This document shows, piece by piece, positions 33,457-42,682 of a stretch of DNA of 64,000 bases; position 1 is the stretch's first letter, and each line of letters begins with the position of its first letter. Under the pieces are notes generated by a model. It searched no databases and was not told the origin of the DNA. It saw only the letters and a list, made by a program, of their open reading frames with translations. The position numbers and the translations under genes were made by a program. The DNA lies in assembly GCA_003602415.1 (NCBI GenBank), contig QQSK01000014.1, positions 1 to 64,000 on the forward strand, in the 5' to 3' direction. Source of the stretch: Candidatus Poseidoniales archaeon (GTDB taxonomy: Archaea > Thermoplasmatota > Poseidoniia > Poseidoniales > Poseidoniaceae).

Positions 33457-34317
33457 TTGATTCGCGACATTGCCTTTTGGGTTATGATTCTAAGCGGGAT
33501 ATCACTACTATTCATTTTTGTAAAAATAATGTGGCAGCGTTACATCAGGCTAAAATCATTAGAGCCGGAATTGGATAAAGAATGGGTTGCTGATTGTGCT
33601 AAACACGCTGTTGCTACATACAAAGGAAGTAAAATCACATTGAAAAATGTTCGAGATTTTACTTGGAAGAATAAGAGAGAGCATAATTCAAAGTGGATAG
33701 ATACCAAAGTCGATCTCGATGATATCACCGATGTATGGTATGTCATAGACCATTTTCACAAGATCAAAGGCCTAGCTCACACTATGCTAACATTCGAATT
33801 TGGAGACGGCCAATTCATCACATTTTCATTTGAAACCAGGAGAGAGGTTGGTGAAAGATACAATCCTTGGAATGGTCTATGGAGAGCATATGAGCTGTAT
33901 TTATTGGTAGCTACAGAGAGCGATGCACTGCATTTGAGAACAAACCCAAGAAAACACAAAGTCCACCTTTTCAGAGTCCAAACACCACCTGGTAAGGATA
34001 AGGCATTGTTCAATGCACTTTGCGATAGGCTGAACTCTTTGGCCGAGAATCCGGAATTTTACCACACCTTTGGTCAAACTTGTACAACATCAATTGTAGA
34101 CCAAGTCAATCTCATCACTCCTGGAAGAATTCCAAATATGTGGCGAACTCTACTGCCAGGACATTCTGCTAAGGCAGCATGGAAACTGAAGTTGGTAGAG
34201 GATTGGGGTGGCTATGAAGCAACAATCGAAGCATCTCGTGTTGATGAGCGTGCAAGAAACTGGGATGGTAAAGAAGAATATTCTCATTTCATCAGGGCGC
34301 ATTTGCCTCCCAAATGA
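33457..34317 (+). CDS. DUF4105 (Lnb-like) domain membrane protein
   Basis: A signal-anchor helix (about 4-26) leads into a DUF4105 domain: KNVRDFTWKNKREHNSKWID, a LAHTMLTFEFGDGQFITFS core and SFETRREVGERYNPWNG. The family includes bacterial outer-surface and lacto-N-biosidase-associated domains and often has a papain-like fold with a conserved histidine and arginine, but enzymatic activity is not established. TTG 33457 begins one base after the preceding stop. Its end overlaps the convergent thiamine pyrophosphokinase by 26 nt. Confidence 0.8.
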   Translation: MIRDIAFWVMILSGISLLFIFVKIMWQRYIRLKSLEPELDKEWVADCAKHAVATYKGSKITLKNVRDFTWKNKREHNSKWIDTKVDLDDITDVWYVIDHFHKIKGLAHTMLTFEFGDGQFITFSFETRREVGERYNPWNGLWRAYELYLLVATESDALHLRTNPRKHKVHLFRVQTPPGKDKALFNALCDRLNSLAENPEFYHTFGQTCTTSIVDQVNLITPGRIPNMWRTLLPGHSAKAAWKLKLVEDWGGYEATIEASRVDERARNWDGKEEYSHFIRAHLPPK

Positions 34318-34870
34318 ACAACAAATCCCCGGTTTCATGGGAGATACTAACCAAGTTGTTTTTTGTCTTGTTTCCCACTCCTTTTGTACCGTTGGATAAG
34401 TTCTGATTTTGTAATTCAAAATCAGTGCCTTCTAATGTTACATTTGACACATTTCCAAATGGCATTAGTGAGCATTTTGTTCCGAGTGGCAATTCTATTT
34501 CTAGCCCCTCCACCCCGACTCTACAGGCTCTCCAATCGTCGAAATATAGAATTGCACCTGACTCGGCTTCAAACAATGAAGTAAAGGCTGCAATCCGATG
34601 ATCGACCCTTCCCCCTTCGATGCCAACTACCGCATCTACTTCATACTGAATTAATGCTTTAGCGAGGTCGGAATTTTCTTGATTTGAATCTCCTTCAAAA
34701 TCCTCTGGATTTGAGATTGAATCTAAATCTCCTACCACGACATCCCATGAATCAAATCTATCGGCAGCTCCATCCAGAGCGATGACAAATTCTGCACTAT
34801 CGATAAGGGTATCAACCAATTCTTGACTTGGCCAATTCCCGTTTCCCACCACTAGGACAATACCGCTCAT
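34292..34870 (-). CDS. thiN: thiamine pyrophosphokinase
   Basis: Adds pyrophosphate from ATP to thiamine. The 192-residue protein has the family motifs VVGDLDS (45-51), ENSDLAKAL (65-73) and GGRVDH (86-91), and ends with a beta-rich substrate domain (about 120-190). Its presence suggests uptake of thiamine from the environment. No thiamine riboswitch is visible upstream; instead a perfect 8-bp hairpin lies 53 nt before the start. Confidence 0.92.
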   Translation of the reverse strand: MSGIVLVVGNGNWPSQELVDTLIDSAEFVIALDGAADRFDSWDVVVGDLDSISNPEDFEGDSNQENSDLAKALIQYEVDAVVGIEGGRVDHRIAAFTSLFEAESGAILYFDDWRACRVGVEGLEIELPLGTKCSLMPFGNVSNVTLEGTDFELQNQNLSNGTKGVGNKTKNNLVSISHETGDLLFIWEANAP

Positions 34871-34922
34871 AAATTGCCGAAAACTATCAAGGATTCAAGC
34901 AGTTCGATTCATCTGATAATTT

Positions 34923-34941
34923 CGGCCCCCTATGGGGGCCG
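34923..34941. promoter_or_regulatory. perfect 8-bp GC-rich hairpin between divergent genes
   Basis: CGGCCCCC-TAT-GGGGGCCG, an eight-base-pair stem with a three-base loop, in the region between thiN and the divergent giant FG-GAP protein. It is not followed by a T run on either strand, so it is not an ordinary terminator and may be an operator or a leader hairpin. Confidence 0.4.
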
Positions 34942-34984
34942 TGGAATCATTCTTTGGGAATAGTAATGTAGGGCGGGTTGTGTG

Positions 34985-37900
34985 ATGCACAATATGTCAT
35001 GGCGAAACAAGGGCATTCCGCTCGCAATTTTCGTCATATTCATAATCCAAATTTCATCACCCTTGGTTCAATTTCCTGTAGATGAATTGAGTTTGAATGA
35101 TACAGAAAAGGAATCGACAATTGGCTTTTCTAGCGGCTCAGGGCACGATTTAGAAGGCGATTTAATCAGTATCGATGGGAAGAATTGGACAGTTCGCGGA
35201 GAATCCATTCTAGATTATTGGTCCTATGATATTCAAGATGGAATTTCTAACAGCACTCTAGACTTGGTGGTCACAGAAACAGGGATTGGTTATGCTTGTT
35301 CGATAAATGGTTCAGATGTCAATCTTCACACTATTCACTTGAATGGTTCTTTCGAGACATTACTGGTAGAGTCCTGGGCGAATGGCAATTCTGATGAATG
35401 TGCTATTGCGGTAAGTGATCAAGATAGAATTCAAGTCGTTTACAACAATGGAGACGATCTTCGTTTAGCTAGGTTGGCGGAAGTAAATGCGGTGTACTTG
35501 GATAGAACCTGGCATTTGCGGACCATTGCTGAAGATGTATTCAGTTCAGGCCTTACAATTTCTTTTGATTCAGAATCTATGACGCACATCATGTTCCAAA
35601 ATGTGGACCTAGCACTTCATCACCTTTGGTTCAACAGAGCATATTGGAATCAAACAATTTTGGATGAGGGTCCTGTTGGAAACGATATCGAGGTTCAAAT
35701 TGACTCAGATGACATATTCCACGTAACCTATACCAACTCGGATGAGGGTGAAGTCAGATTAATCAAATTCAATGAGACCATGGAAGTAAGGCAAGTTTTA
35801 GCTAGAAACTCTTCCATAACATCGGCAATTGGAATGGATTTAGATTCTAACAACATCGAACAGGTAACCTATTCCAAATCTGACGGATTAGGCAATAATT
35901 CGATTTCATTACTTCGAAGTTTAGCAGGTAAGGACACTGGCAGAATCGATCCAGACCCGAAATGGATAATCAATTATGATGACGACTCTGTTGAAGGAAC
36001 AGTTGCTAGCGGTGACATAAATGGAGATTCAAGGGATGATTTAGTTTATTCAGACCCAGATGGAAATGGTACGATTTCAATTCATTACGGGTCTCCAGAT
36101 GGGCCTGGAGCTTTGGCTGACAAGATTTTGGTTGGCTCATACAGTAACTCCAATCTTGGAACTGGTCTTGCAGTTGGAGATTTCAATTGTGATGGATTTG
36201 ATGACTTGGCTTCCAGTGAACCAGGTTATGCTGTAAACAACTCGGGTCACATCTCGATTCGTCTCGGCTCAGCAACCGGAATTACGACCTCTACTTGGTG
36301 GGAGTTGAATGGTAGTGATGATGACAATCTAGGTTGGTCATTAACAACTCTTGGTGACGTAGAATCCGATGGTTGTGATGACCTTGCAGTTGTTGCTGAC
36401 AAATTGATTGAAGAGAACACAGCTACACCGACATTGACTAAGAATGGATTGGTTATGATTCTCAAAGGCAATTCGACTTCAATGCTTCATCATGCAAATA
36501 TTACTCAAACAGGTTCAGGAACAATGTTTGGTAGACAAGTTGCTGGTGGAGGAGACATAAACGGTGATGGATACCTTGACATGGTAATCTCAAACACTGG
36601 AAATTTCGATAGTCCAACAGGATATTCATCGGTTGAATTTTTCCTAGGTAACGAAACAGGTATCCAAACTGTGGCCAATAAAACTCATGCTCCTCTTCAA
36701 CAAGGTAAGTTGTATGGTTCTGAAGTCGAATTCGTAGGAGATGTTGATGGTGATGGCAATGATGATGTTTTGATAGCAGAATTATTCGCAGATACGGGAT
36801 TATATCACTCAGGCAAGGTCCACATGTGGGAATGGTCAGCAAACGGGCCGATTTCAGGACAATCGTCTTGGTCTAAGAAAGGAACCTCTGCTAATGCATT
36901 ATTCGGTTCAACAATATCTTCTGCAGGAGATATTAACGAAGATGGTTTTGATGATTTCTTAATCATGTCACCGTCCGCTTCAAAATCAGGAACTGTGGAC
37001 CTGTACCTTGGTTCTTCTAACGGTCCACGCACTGGAACTCAATTATTTGCTCAAGGTTCAGCCGGACAGAATGTTGGATTGAATATACTAGCAGGAATGG
37101 ATCTGAACGGAGATGGAATGGGTGAGATTCTATATTCATCTAGAGACTTAACCAGAGGCGATGATTTTGGTCCAGTCTTGACAATAATGTCTGAGAGAGA
37201 CTGGGAATATGTCGATTTCACATTCGCAAGTCCCGTGGTTTCTATCGATATGCACACACCTCTAAGAGGAAGCCCTTCCATGATGGTAATGCTTGATGAT
37301 TCCAGTGTAAATGTCATGCAGAACACGTTAGATGGAACTCCTTCTGGTCGATGGATAACCAGAAGCGTAGCCACAGCTGATGATGCGGCTATGGGGATTT
37401 CTAACTCAGGTAAACCGCTATTGTTGTTGGTTTCTCCAACAAATAATACATTGGCAACAATGACTGTTGAAGGGTTCACAGGTCTAGATTACACCCTGAA
37501 CTCAGGAACTGGATTGGGCAAAATGATGGGCTCGGATTTGGACTCAAATTACTATCAAAGAATTGGCCATGCATCTCCTGATTATTCTTCAATATTCTAC
37601 ACTGAAGAAACCGCAAATGGATTTGCTACAACAACAGTTCGCACAGGCATCGATTTACTATATCCTATCGATTTCTTTGTCGATGATGAAGATATATCGA
37701 GAATGGTGTATGTTGATGACGATGACCACATGGTTACGCTGGCAACTCTGAACGGAACTTGGGGAGAAGAATCAATTCTCAACACAACCGTTGGTGATGA
37801 CTTCGATTCTACTTGGGTTGATGACACCCTTTACTTTACTCAAGTTGCACTTGTTAACAATTCTACAGTATTACAATTCGTTGAGTACAACGGCACTTCA

Positions 37901-40900
37901 CAGATCACTAACATTGCAAATGTAACTGCAAATGCAGAAATTGAGATAACAGATATTGACAATAAATTGGTTGTTTCTGTAATTCATTCATCCACTTTAA
38001 CCATCTATGAAAGATTAATTTCAGGAGGCAATTGGACCGTAGCTAAGGAAATTTGGCTTTTCGGAATTACTGAAAACTGCAATCTAGTTATGGATGGTCA
38101 AGTCATATTCTTTGATGCAAATAATTCTCAAGCCCAAGGAATGATTATCGAAGAAGATGGTAATTGGAGTGTTGATTTGCGAGACATTCCAGATACTATG
38201 ACAGATTATCATCTATTGCAGGCCGGACAAAGATGGCACCTAACATCAACCGATTCCTCCAACCAAATGGTATGGACAACTGGTGAACTTTCTTTCTCAG
38301 ACTTTGAAACATCGACCGTGTTCCCTTCAATCACAACAGAATATGGTGTCACAATCTTAGAGAAAAATGGTACATTGATGATGGCTTATTCTCAATCATC
38401 AACCGATGATTTCCTTCTAATGCGAATGGTTAGTGACCAAGACAAAGATTTGATTCCTGATTCTCATGATGATTTGCCATTGATTGGAAATCAATGGGAA
38501 GATTCTGATTTAGATGGCTATGGAGATAATTCTCTTGGACCAGAGGCTGACTCATGTCCTTCAACTCTTGGAACTTCAAGGTATGATATATTCGGATGTG
38601 AAGATTATGACGATGATGGTTGGTCCAATGCAAACGATGACTGCGTTAGCGATGACGGTATGTCTTGGTGGGGCCAGCTAGGTTGCGATGACTACGACCA
38701 AGACGGCTGGGCAGATAACAAACCAACTTTCAATAATGGTGACAGATATCCTACAAATTGGAAGCAAGCTCTCGATTCTGACCGTGACTCATATGGAGAT
38801 AATCATGGTCCAGACTGTTGTAATGTGACTGTCTTAGGTGAAACTGAAGTCAATGTTCCAGACCTCTTCCCATACAATCGAATGCAATGGAAGGATGACG
38901 ACAACGACGGATATGGTGACAATGAGTCAGATGTCGAATTCGGCGATAAGTGTTGGTGGATTCAAGGATTCTCTTGGCGTGACCGCCTTGGTTGTGTTGA
39001 TACTGATGGTGATGGAGCATCCGACCCGTCCGACTTTGGGACCTCTCGAGAATGGAACATAGAAGACGGGGCAGATAAATGGCCTGAAGACGGTACTCAG
39101 TGGGCCGATAGCGACGAAGATGGGTTTGGAGACAACTCTTCTGATGGCGCTACCCTACCAGATAAATTCCCAAGCAATCCAGCAGCAGCCAATGATACAG
39201 ATAATGACGGCTATCCAAATAATTGGACTGCCTTAGAAAATGGCACCAACAGAGCTGGATTATTCCTAGATAATTGTCCAAACCTTGCAGGTAACTCTAC
39301 TTCTTCTGTTGACGGAACAGGCTCTGTTGTTCCATATTATGGATGCACAGATACCGATGGAGACGGTAGAGAAGATTCAACCGATGCATTCCCTGACGAG
39401 CCAACACAATTTGCTGATAGTGATGGAGATGGGTGGGGGGATAACCAAAACGGAGTCGATCCTGATGCTTGTCCGTTTGAATATGGTGTAATCAATGGAA
39501 CCTTAGGCATTGGATGCGCTATTGAAGGCGAAGAAGAGGATACTGATTTAGATGGAGTACCTGATGAAACAGACAACTGTGAGGGTACTCAATCCGGACA
39601 AGTTGTCGATAGTTTCGGATGTTCAGATTATCAAAAAGACGATGACCAAGACTTTGTCTCTAATGCAGAAGACATGTGCCCAGACACTCCAATAGGAGAA
39701 GATGTGGATTCCATTGGTTGTTCAGACAGTCAAAAAGAAGTAGATTCTGACGGTGATGGGATTTTCGACCCATACGATTTGTGTCCAGACTCTGATCCCG
39801 AGTTGACAATCGATGATAACGGTTGTAATCTCTCTCAGAAGGATACGGACCAAGATGGTGTAAACGATCTGATGGATGATTGTCCAGGTACTGAGATTGG
39901 GATTCCTGTTTTGGCAAACGGATGCTTAGATGAAGCAGCACTTGCCGAAGATATCGATGGTGATGGTTACAAAGGACCTTACTCTTACAACCCTGACACA
40001 GAAACTCACGAGGGAGACGCATTCCCTCTAGATTCGACTCAATGGGAAGACATGGATGGAGATGGTTATGGTGACTCACAAGCACCTGGTGCAAACAATT
40101 CCGATGACTGTCCTGAAGAATGGGGCAATTCTTCGATGAAGTCACGTTATGGATGCTTAGATTCAGATGGTGATGGTTATCATGACTTCTTGGGTGACGA
40201 TAAATTCCCTACAGATGGCACACAATGGGAAGACAAGGACTTGGATAGTTGGGGAGACAATCCCGACGGCAATGACCCAGATTTGTGCCTCAATACAAGT
40301 ACTGCAGGAGATAGAACTGCACAAGCCAGAATCAATTTCGGTTGTGCAGATTATCAATCAGATACAGATGGCGATGGGATTACTGACGATGTAGATGCAT
40401 GTCCGAATACTCCAGCTAGCGCTGAAGTTTACCCTAGCGGCTGTAAGAAGGAAGTTGAAACAGATTCAGTAGAAGAAGATGACCTAATCATGGGAATGGA
40501 CTCTATGATGTTCTTTGCTGTTGCTGGCGGTGGTGGTATAGTATTCCTATTACTGATTGTATTCATAATCTCTAGAATCCGTTCAGGCGGAGAGTTTGAC
40601 TTAGAGGACGATGACGATGATGATTGGTTCGATGATGATGATGACGACGATGAAGACGATTTCATGTCTCGTATCGGAGTAAGTACTCCTGCTAGAGGTC
40701 CATCACGTGGTCCAGCAGGAGCAGGCCCAAGCAGAGGCCCACCAGGAGCAGGCCCAAGCAGAGGTCCACCAGGTGCAGGTCCAAGCAGAGGCCCACCAGG
40801 AGCAGGCCCAAGCAGAGGTCCACCAGGAGCAGGCCCAAGCAGGGGTCCACCAGGAGCAGGTCCAAGCAGAGGTCCACCAGGTGCAGGTCCAAGTCGAGGA

Positions 40901-41164
40901 CCTGACCCAAGAGGTCCTGCCAGAGGAAAGAAAGTGGCGAAAAAGAAATTGGTTGATGGTGGTAGTGCTATTCGAAAGACAAAGGTAGTTATCGATCCGG
41001 ATTTATTCTCTCAAGAAGAGTTAGTGGATAGGAAAGCGGCTATTGAATGGACAATTTCAGCACTGAAGGGTGGAGAAACAGAGAGAACTATTTTGATGCA
41101 ATTACAAACAACCGGTTGGTCTGCACCTCAATCTAGAGCAATTATTGATTTGTCAAAGCAGTAA
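34985..41164 (+). CDS. giant surface protein: FG-GAP/integrin-like and TSP3 repeats, transmembrane helix, tandem GPSRGPPGA tail
   Basis: 2,059 residues. Signal peptide (MHNMSWRNKGIPLAIFVIFI). FG-GAP calcium-binding blades (about 320-720; DINGDSRDDLVYSDPDGN, DVDGDGNDDVLIAE). Beta domains (about 730-1,150). TSP3 repeats from DNA 38430 to 40420. A transmembrane helix (about 1,835-1,860) is followed by a highly acidic stretch, eight tandem GPSRGPPGA-type units, a basic KKVAKKK segment and a C-terminal folded tail (AIEWTISALKGGETERTI). The start is ATG 34985; GTG 34982 and ATG 34994 are alternatives. It is likely a cell-surface adhesion or nutrient-capture protein that signals inward through its tail. 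Confidence 0.87.
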   Translation: MHNMSWRNKGIPLAIFVIFIIQISSPLVQFPVDELSLNDTEKESTIGFSSGSGHDLEGDLISIDGKNWTVRGESILDYWSYDIQDGISNSTLDLVVTETGIGYACSINGSDVNLHTIHLNGSFETLLVESWANGNSDECAIAVSDQDRIQVVYNNGDDLRLARLAEVNAVYLDRTWHLRTIAEDVFSSGLTISFDSESMTHIMFQNVDLALHHLWFNRAYWNQTILDEGPVGNDIEVQIDSDDIFHVTYTNSDEGEVRLIKFNETMEVRQVLARNSSITSAIGMDLDSNNIEQVTYSKSDGLGNNSISLLRSLAGKDTGRIDPDPKWIINYDDDSVEGTVASGDINGDSRDDLVYSDPDGNGTISIHYGSPDGPGALADKILVGSYSNSNLGTGLAVGDFNCDGFDDLASSEPGYAVNNSGHISIRLGSATGITTSTWWELNGSDDDNLGWSLTTLGDVESDGCDDLAVVADKLIEENTATPTLTKNGLVMILKGNSTSMLHHANITQTGSGTMFGRQVAGGGDINGDGYLDMVISNTGNFDSPTGYSSVEFFLGNETGIQTVANKTHAPLQQGKLYGSEVEFVGDVDGDGNDDVLIAELFADTGLYHSGKVHMWEWSANGPISGQSSWSKKGTSANALFGSTISSAGDINEDGFDDFLIMSPSASKSGTVDLYLGSSNGPRTGTQLFAQGSAGQNVGLNILAGMDLNGDGMGEILYSSRDLTRGDDFGPVLTIMSERDWEYVDFTFASPVVSIDMHTPLRGSPSMMVMLDDSSVNVMQNTLDGTPSGRWITRSVATADDAAMGISNSGKPLLLLVSPTNNTLATMTVEGFTGLDYTLNSGTGLGKMMGSDLDSNYYQRIGHASPDYSSIFYTEETANGFATTTVRTGIDLLYPIDFFVDDEDISRMVYVDDDDHMVTLATLNGTWGEESILNTTVGDDFDSTWVDDTLYFTQVALVNNSTVLQFVEYNGTSQITNIANVTANAEIEITDIDNKLVVSVIHSSTLTIYERLISGGNWTVAKEIWLFGITENCNLVMDGQVIFFDANNSQAQGMIIEEDGNWSVDLRDIPDTMTDYHLLQAGQRWHLTSTDSSNQMVWTTGELSFSDFETSTVFPSITTEYGVTILEKNGTLMMAYSQSSTDDFLLMRMVSDQDKDLIPDSHDDLPLIGNQWEDSDLDGYGDNSLGPEADSCPSTLGTSRYDIFGCEDYDDDGWSNANDDCVSDDGMSWWGQLGCDDYDQDGWADNKPTFNNGDRYPTNWKQALDSDRDSYGDNHGPDCCNVTVLGETEVNVPDLFPYNRMQWKDDDNDGYGDNESDVEFGDKCWWIQGFSWRDRLGCVDTDGDGASDPSDFGTSREWNIEDGADKWPEDGTQWADSDEDGFGDNSSDGATLPDKFPSNPAAANDTDNDGYPNNWTALENGTNRAGLFLDNCPNLAGNSTSSVDGTGSVVPYYGCTDTDGDGREDSTDAFPDEPTQFADSDGDGWGDNQNGVDPDACPFEYGVINGTLGIGCAIEGEEEDTDLDGVPDETDNCEGTQSGQVVDSFGCSDYQKDDDQDFVSNAEDMCPDTPIGEDVDSIGCSDSQKEVDSDGDGIFDPYDLCPDSDPELTIDDNGCNLSQKDTDQDGVNDLMDDCPGTEIGIPVLANGCLDEAALAEDIDGDGYKGPYSYNPDTETHEGDAFPLDSTQWEDMDGDGYGDSQAPGANNSDDCPEEWGNSSMKSRYGCLDSDGDGYHDFLGDDKFPTDGTQWEDKDLDSWGDNPDGNDPDLCLNTSTAGDRTAQARINFGCADYQSDTDGDGITDDVDACPNTPASAEVYPSGCKKEVETDSVEEDDLIMGMDSMMFFAVAGGGGIVFLLLIVFIISRIRSGGEFDLEDDDDDDWFDDDDDDDEDDFMSRIGVSTPARGPSRGPAGAGPSRGPPGAGPSRGPPGAGPSRGPPGAGPSRGPPGAGPSRGPPGAGPSRGPPGAGPSRGPDPRGPARGKKVAKKKLVDGGSAIRKTKVVIDPDLFSQEELVDRKAAIEWTISALKGGETERTILMQLQTTGWSAPQSRAIIDLSKQ
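40697..40906 (+). repeat. tandem 27-bp repeat encoding GPSRGPPGA units
   Basis: Eight nearly identical 27-bp units, the first reading GPSRGPAGA and the last cut to GPSRGPD, inside the cytoplasmic tail of the giant surface protein. Near-identity at DNA level implies recent expansion by slippage or recombination. Copy number probably varies between strains. Confidence 0.88.
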
Positions 41165-41208
41165 TTAATCAGCATCAGACTCAAGAAGTGCAGACCGTTG
41201 GGATAGAA

Positions 41209-41214
41209 AGGAGG
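41209..41214 (+). promoter_or_regulatory. strong Shine-Dalgarno sequence
   Basis: AGGAGG seven nucleotides before ATG 41222. Most starts in this window have no such site, so its presence suggests this gene is translated from a leadered transcript, probably together with the giant surface protein 57 nt upstream. Confidence 0.7.
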
Positions 41215-41221
41215 GAAAATA

Positions 41222-42682
41222 ATGAGCGATGATGTTGCAGATATTTCATTACCAGATGGTATAGAAGTTGATGAAGCAGCAGCATACTTTGGTGTATTCG
41301 AATCCTCAGATGCTTTGCATCAAATGATGGAGATGCCAAGAGAACAGGCGTTTGAGAAATTTTTCTCACTACTTTCAGACTTAGTGCTTAAGCCTGGTGA
41401 ATTCGATTTCGAATTAGCTAGTGAGAGACTTAATTGCGAAGGTGGAGAAATTTACTTCCTCGTCGCAGGTCACCTAGGAGTGATGACACTTCCAGAACAA
41501 TTGTCATTAGCCATCAGTGAAGGGCAATTTTCAGACTCTGAATCTGTTTTACTTCAAGAAGTAGCAGATCCTATGCGTTTGTTGAAATTATTTGCAATCG
41601 CTCAGCAGACAGGAGGCGATGGAGAGGCAACAAAATACCTCAAGGGCGTTGAATCGTTGATGTCTAACCCTGCTGCGAATAAGGATGCTTTACTTGCATT
41701 AGCATCTGAGATTCAAGCGGCTTTCGATGTAGCAGGTCATGTTACTCCAATCGCTAGCCTTGCAAGTGGCTCTGCAGCCGCATCAGCAGTTGAGACAGCA
41801 TATGTTCCTCCAGTGGAAACAGTTGAGGTTGCTTTGCCTGAGCCCGAACCTGCGCCTGAACCTGAGCCAACCCCTTCGCAAGAGTCCATACCTCTTCCAA
41901 CTCAAGAAGAATCGGTACCTTTGCCTACTGAAACTCCAATTCCTTTACCCGAAGTCGAAGAACCTAAGGTCGAAGTAGATGACAGAAAAGAATCAGAAAA
42001 GACCGAGGATGCCTTTGCGGGAGCATTTGGAGCAATGTTGCCGGAACCGGAACCAGAGCCTGAGCCAGAGCCTGAACCAGAGCCTGAGCCGGAACCAGAA
42101 CCAGAACCTGAACCGGAACCAGAACCAGAGCCTGAACCTGAAGAAAACTTGGACGAAGCATTTGCAGCCGCAGATACAGACCACAGTGGCGGCCTTTCTA
42201 TTGAAGAAGTGGCTCAAGCGACTGGCTTAGATATGGATGAAGCAGCAAAATTGCATGCAGAAGCAGATATCGATGGAGACGGCCAAGTTACACTTGAAGA
42301 ATTGAAATCAAAACCTGAAGTTGTAGAAAAGATGGCCTTACCTAAACCGGTTAAACCGATTAGGCCAGGAATCCAGAAGGCTCAGCAGCCACAACCTGCG
42401 CCTGCTCAACAACAGCAACAACAGCAGGCTTGGCAGCAACAGCAGCAACAGCAACTGGCTTGGCAGCAACAGCAGCAACAGCAGCAACAGCAGCAGGCTT
42501 GGCAGCAGCAGCAACAGCAGCAGGCTTGGCAACAACAACAGCAGCAACAGCAAGCAGGCTGGAATCAACCTGCCCAACCAATGCAACCGACCATACGTTC
42601 AGGTTTACATTGTAGAGGATGTCGAATTGGAGTTGATCCAAATTGGCGATTCTGTCCAGTTTGTGGGACTCAAAACCGTTGA
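41222..42682 (+). CDS. soluble protein with EF-hand pair, poly-EP and poly-Q tracts and C-terminal zinc ribbon
   Basis: 486 residues. A helical N-terminal domain (about 10-180) of unknown family, then a Pro/Glu/Val spacer and a rigid Glu-Pro repeat (DNA 42041-42142). A pair of EF-hands follows ([12 protein letters not shown] and [12 protein letters not shown]), then a glutamine/tryptophan repeat (Q5-9 blocks split by AW, DNA 42417-42556) and a zinc ribbon CRGC..CPVCG. No signal peptide, so it acts in the cytoplasm, probably as a calcium- and zinc-binding scaffold. A Shine-Dalgarno site fixes the start. The combination is not a described architecture to my knowledge. Confidence 0.85.
   Translation: MSDDVADISLPDGIEVDEAAAYFGVFESSDALHQMMEMPREQAFEKFFSLLSDLVLKPGEFDFELASERLNCEGGEIYFLVAGHLGVMTLPEQLSLAISEGQFSDSESVLLQEVADPMRLLKLFAIAQQTGGDGEATKYLKGVESLMSNPAANKDALLALASEIQAAFDVAGHVTPIASLASGSAAASAVETAYVPPVETVEVALPEPEPAPEPEPTPSQESIPLPTQEESVPLPTETPIPLPEVEEPKVEVDDRKESEKTEDAFAGAFGAMLPEPEPEPEPEPEPEPEPEPEPEPEPEPEPEPEPEENLDEAFAAADTDHSGGLSIEEVAQATGLDMDEAAKLHAEADIDGDGQVTLEELKSKPEVVEKMALPKPVKPIRPGIQKAQQPQPAPAQQQQQQQAWQQQQQQQLAWQQQQQQQQQQQAWQQQQQQQAWQQQQQQQQAGWNQPAQPMQPTIRSGLHCRGCRIGVDPNWRFCPVCGTQNR
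42041..42142 (+). repeat. Glu-Pro dipeptide repeat tract
   Basis: About 17 alternating proline and glutamate codons, with mixed synonymous codons (CCG/CCA/CCT, GAA/GAG), so the protein sequence is kept while the DNA has diverged. A rigid negatively charged spacer of the TonB type is the likely structure. Confidence 0.8.
42417..42556 (+). repeat. CAA/CAG microsatellite encoding glutamine blocks
   Basis: Runs of CAA and CAG codons interrupted by GCTTGG (Ala-Trp). The higher-order unit of about 27-33 bp is repeated five times. Poly-glutamine of this length is rare in archaea. Confidence 0.85.

Noticed and set aside
34923-34941. Hairpin as a thiamine riboswitch
   Set aside because: The sequence has none of the conserved thi-box segments and is too short; only a simple stem-loop is present.
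40697-40906. Possible CRISPR array at the tandem repeat
   Set aside because: Units are contiguous with no unique spacers and lie within an intact coding frame.
40692-40988. Frames of Leu/Asp or Gln/Val/His repeats across the 27-bp tandem repeat
   Set aside because: Both are frame-shifted or antisense readings of the GPSRGPPGA repeat.
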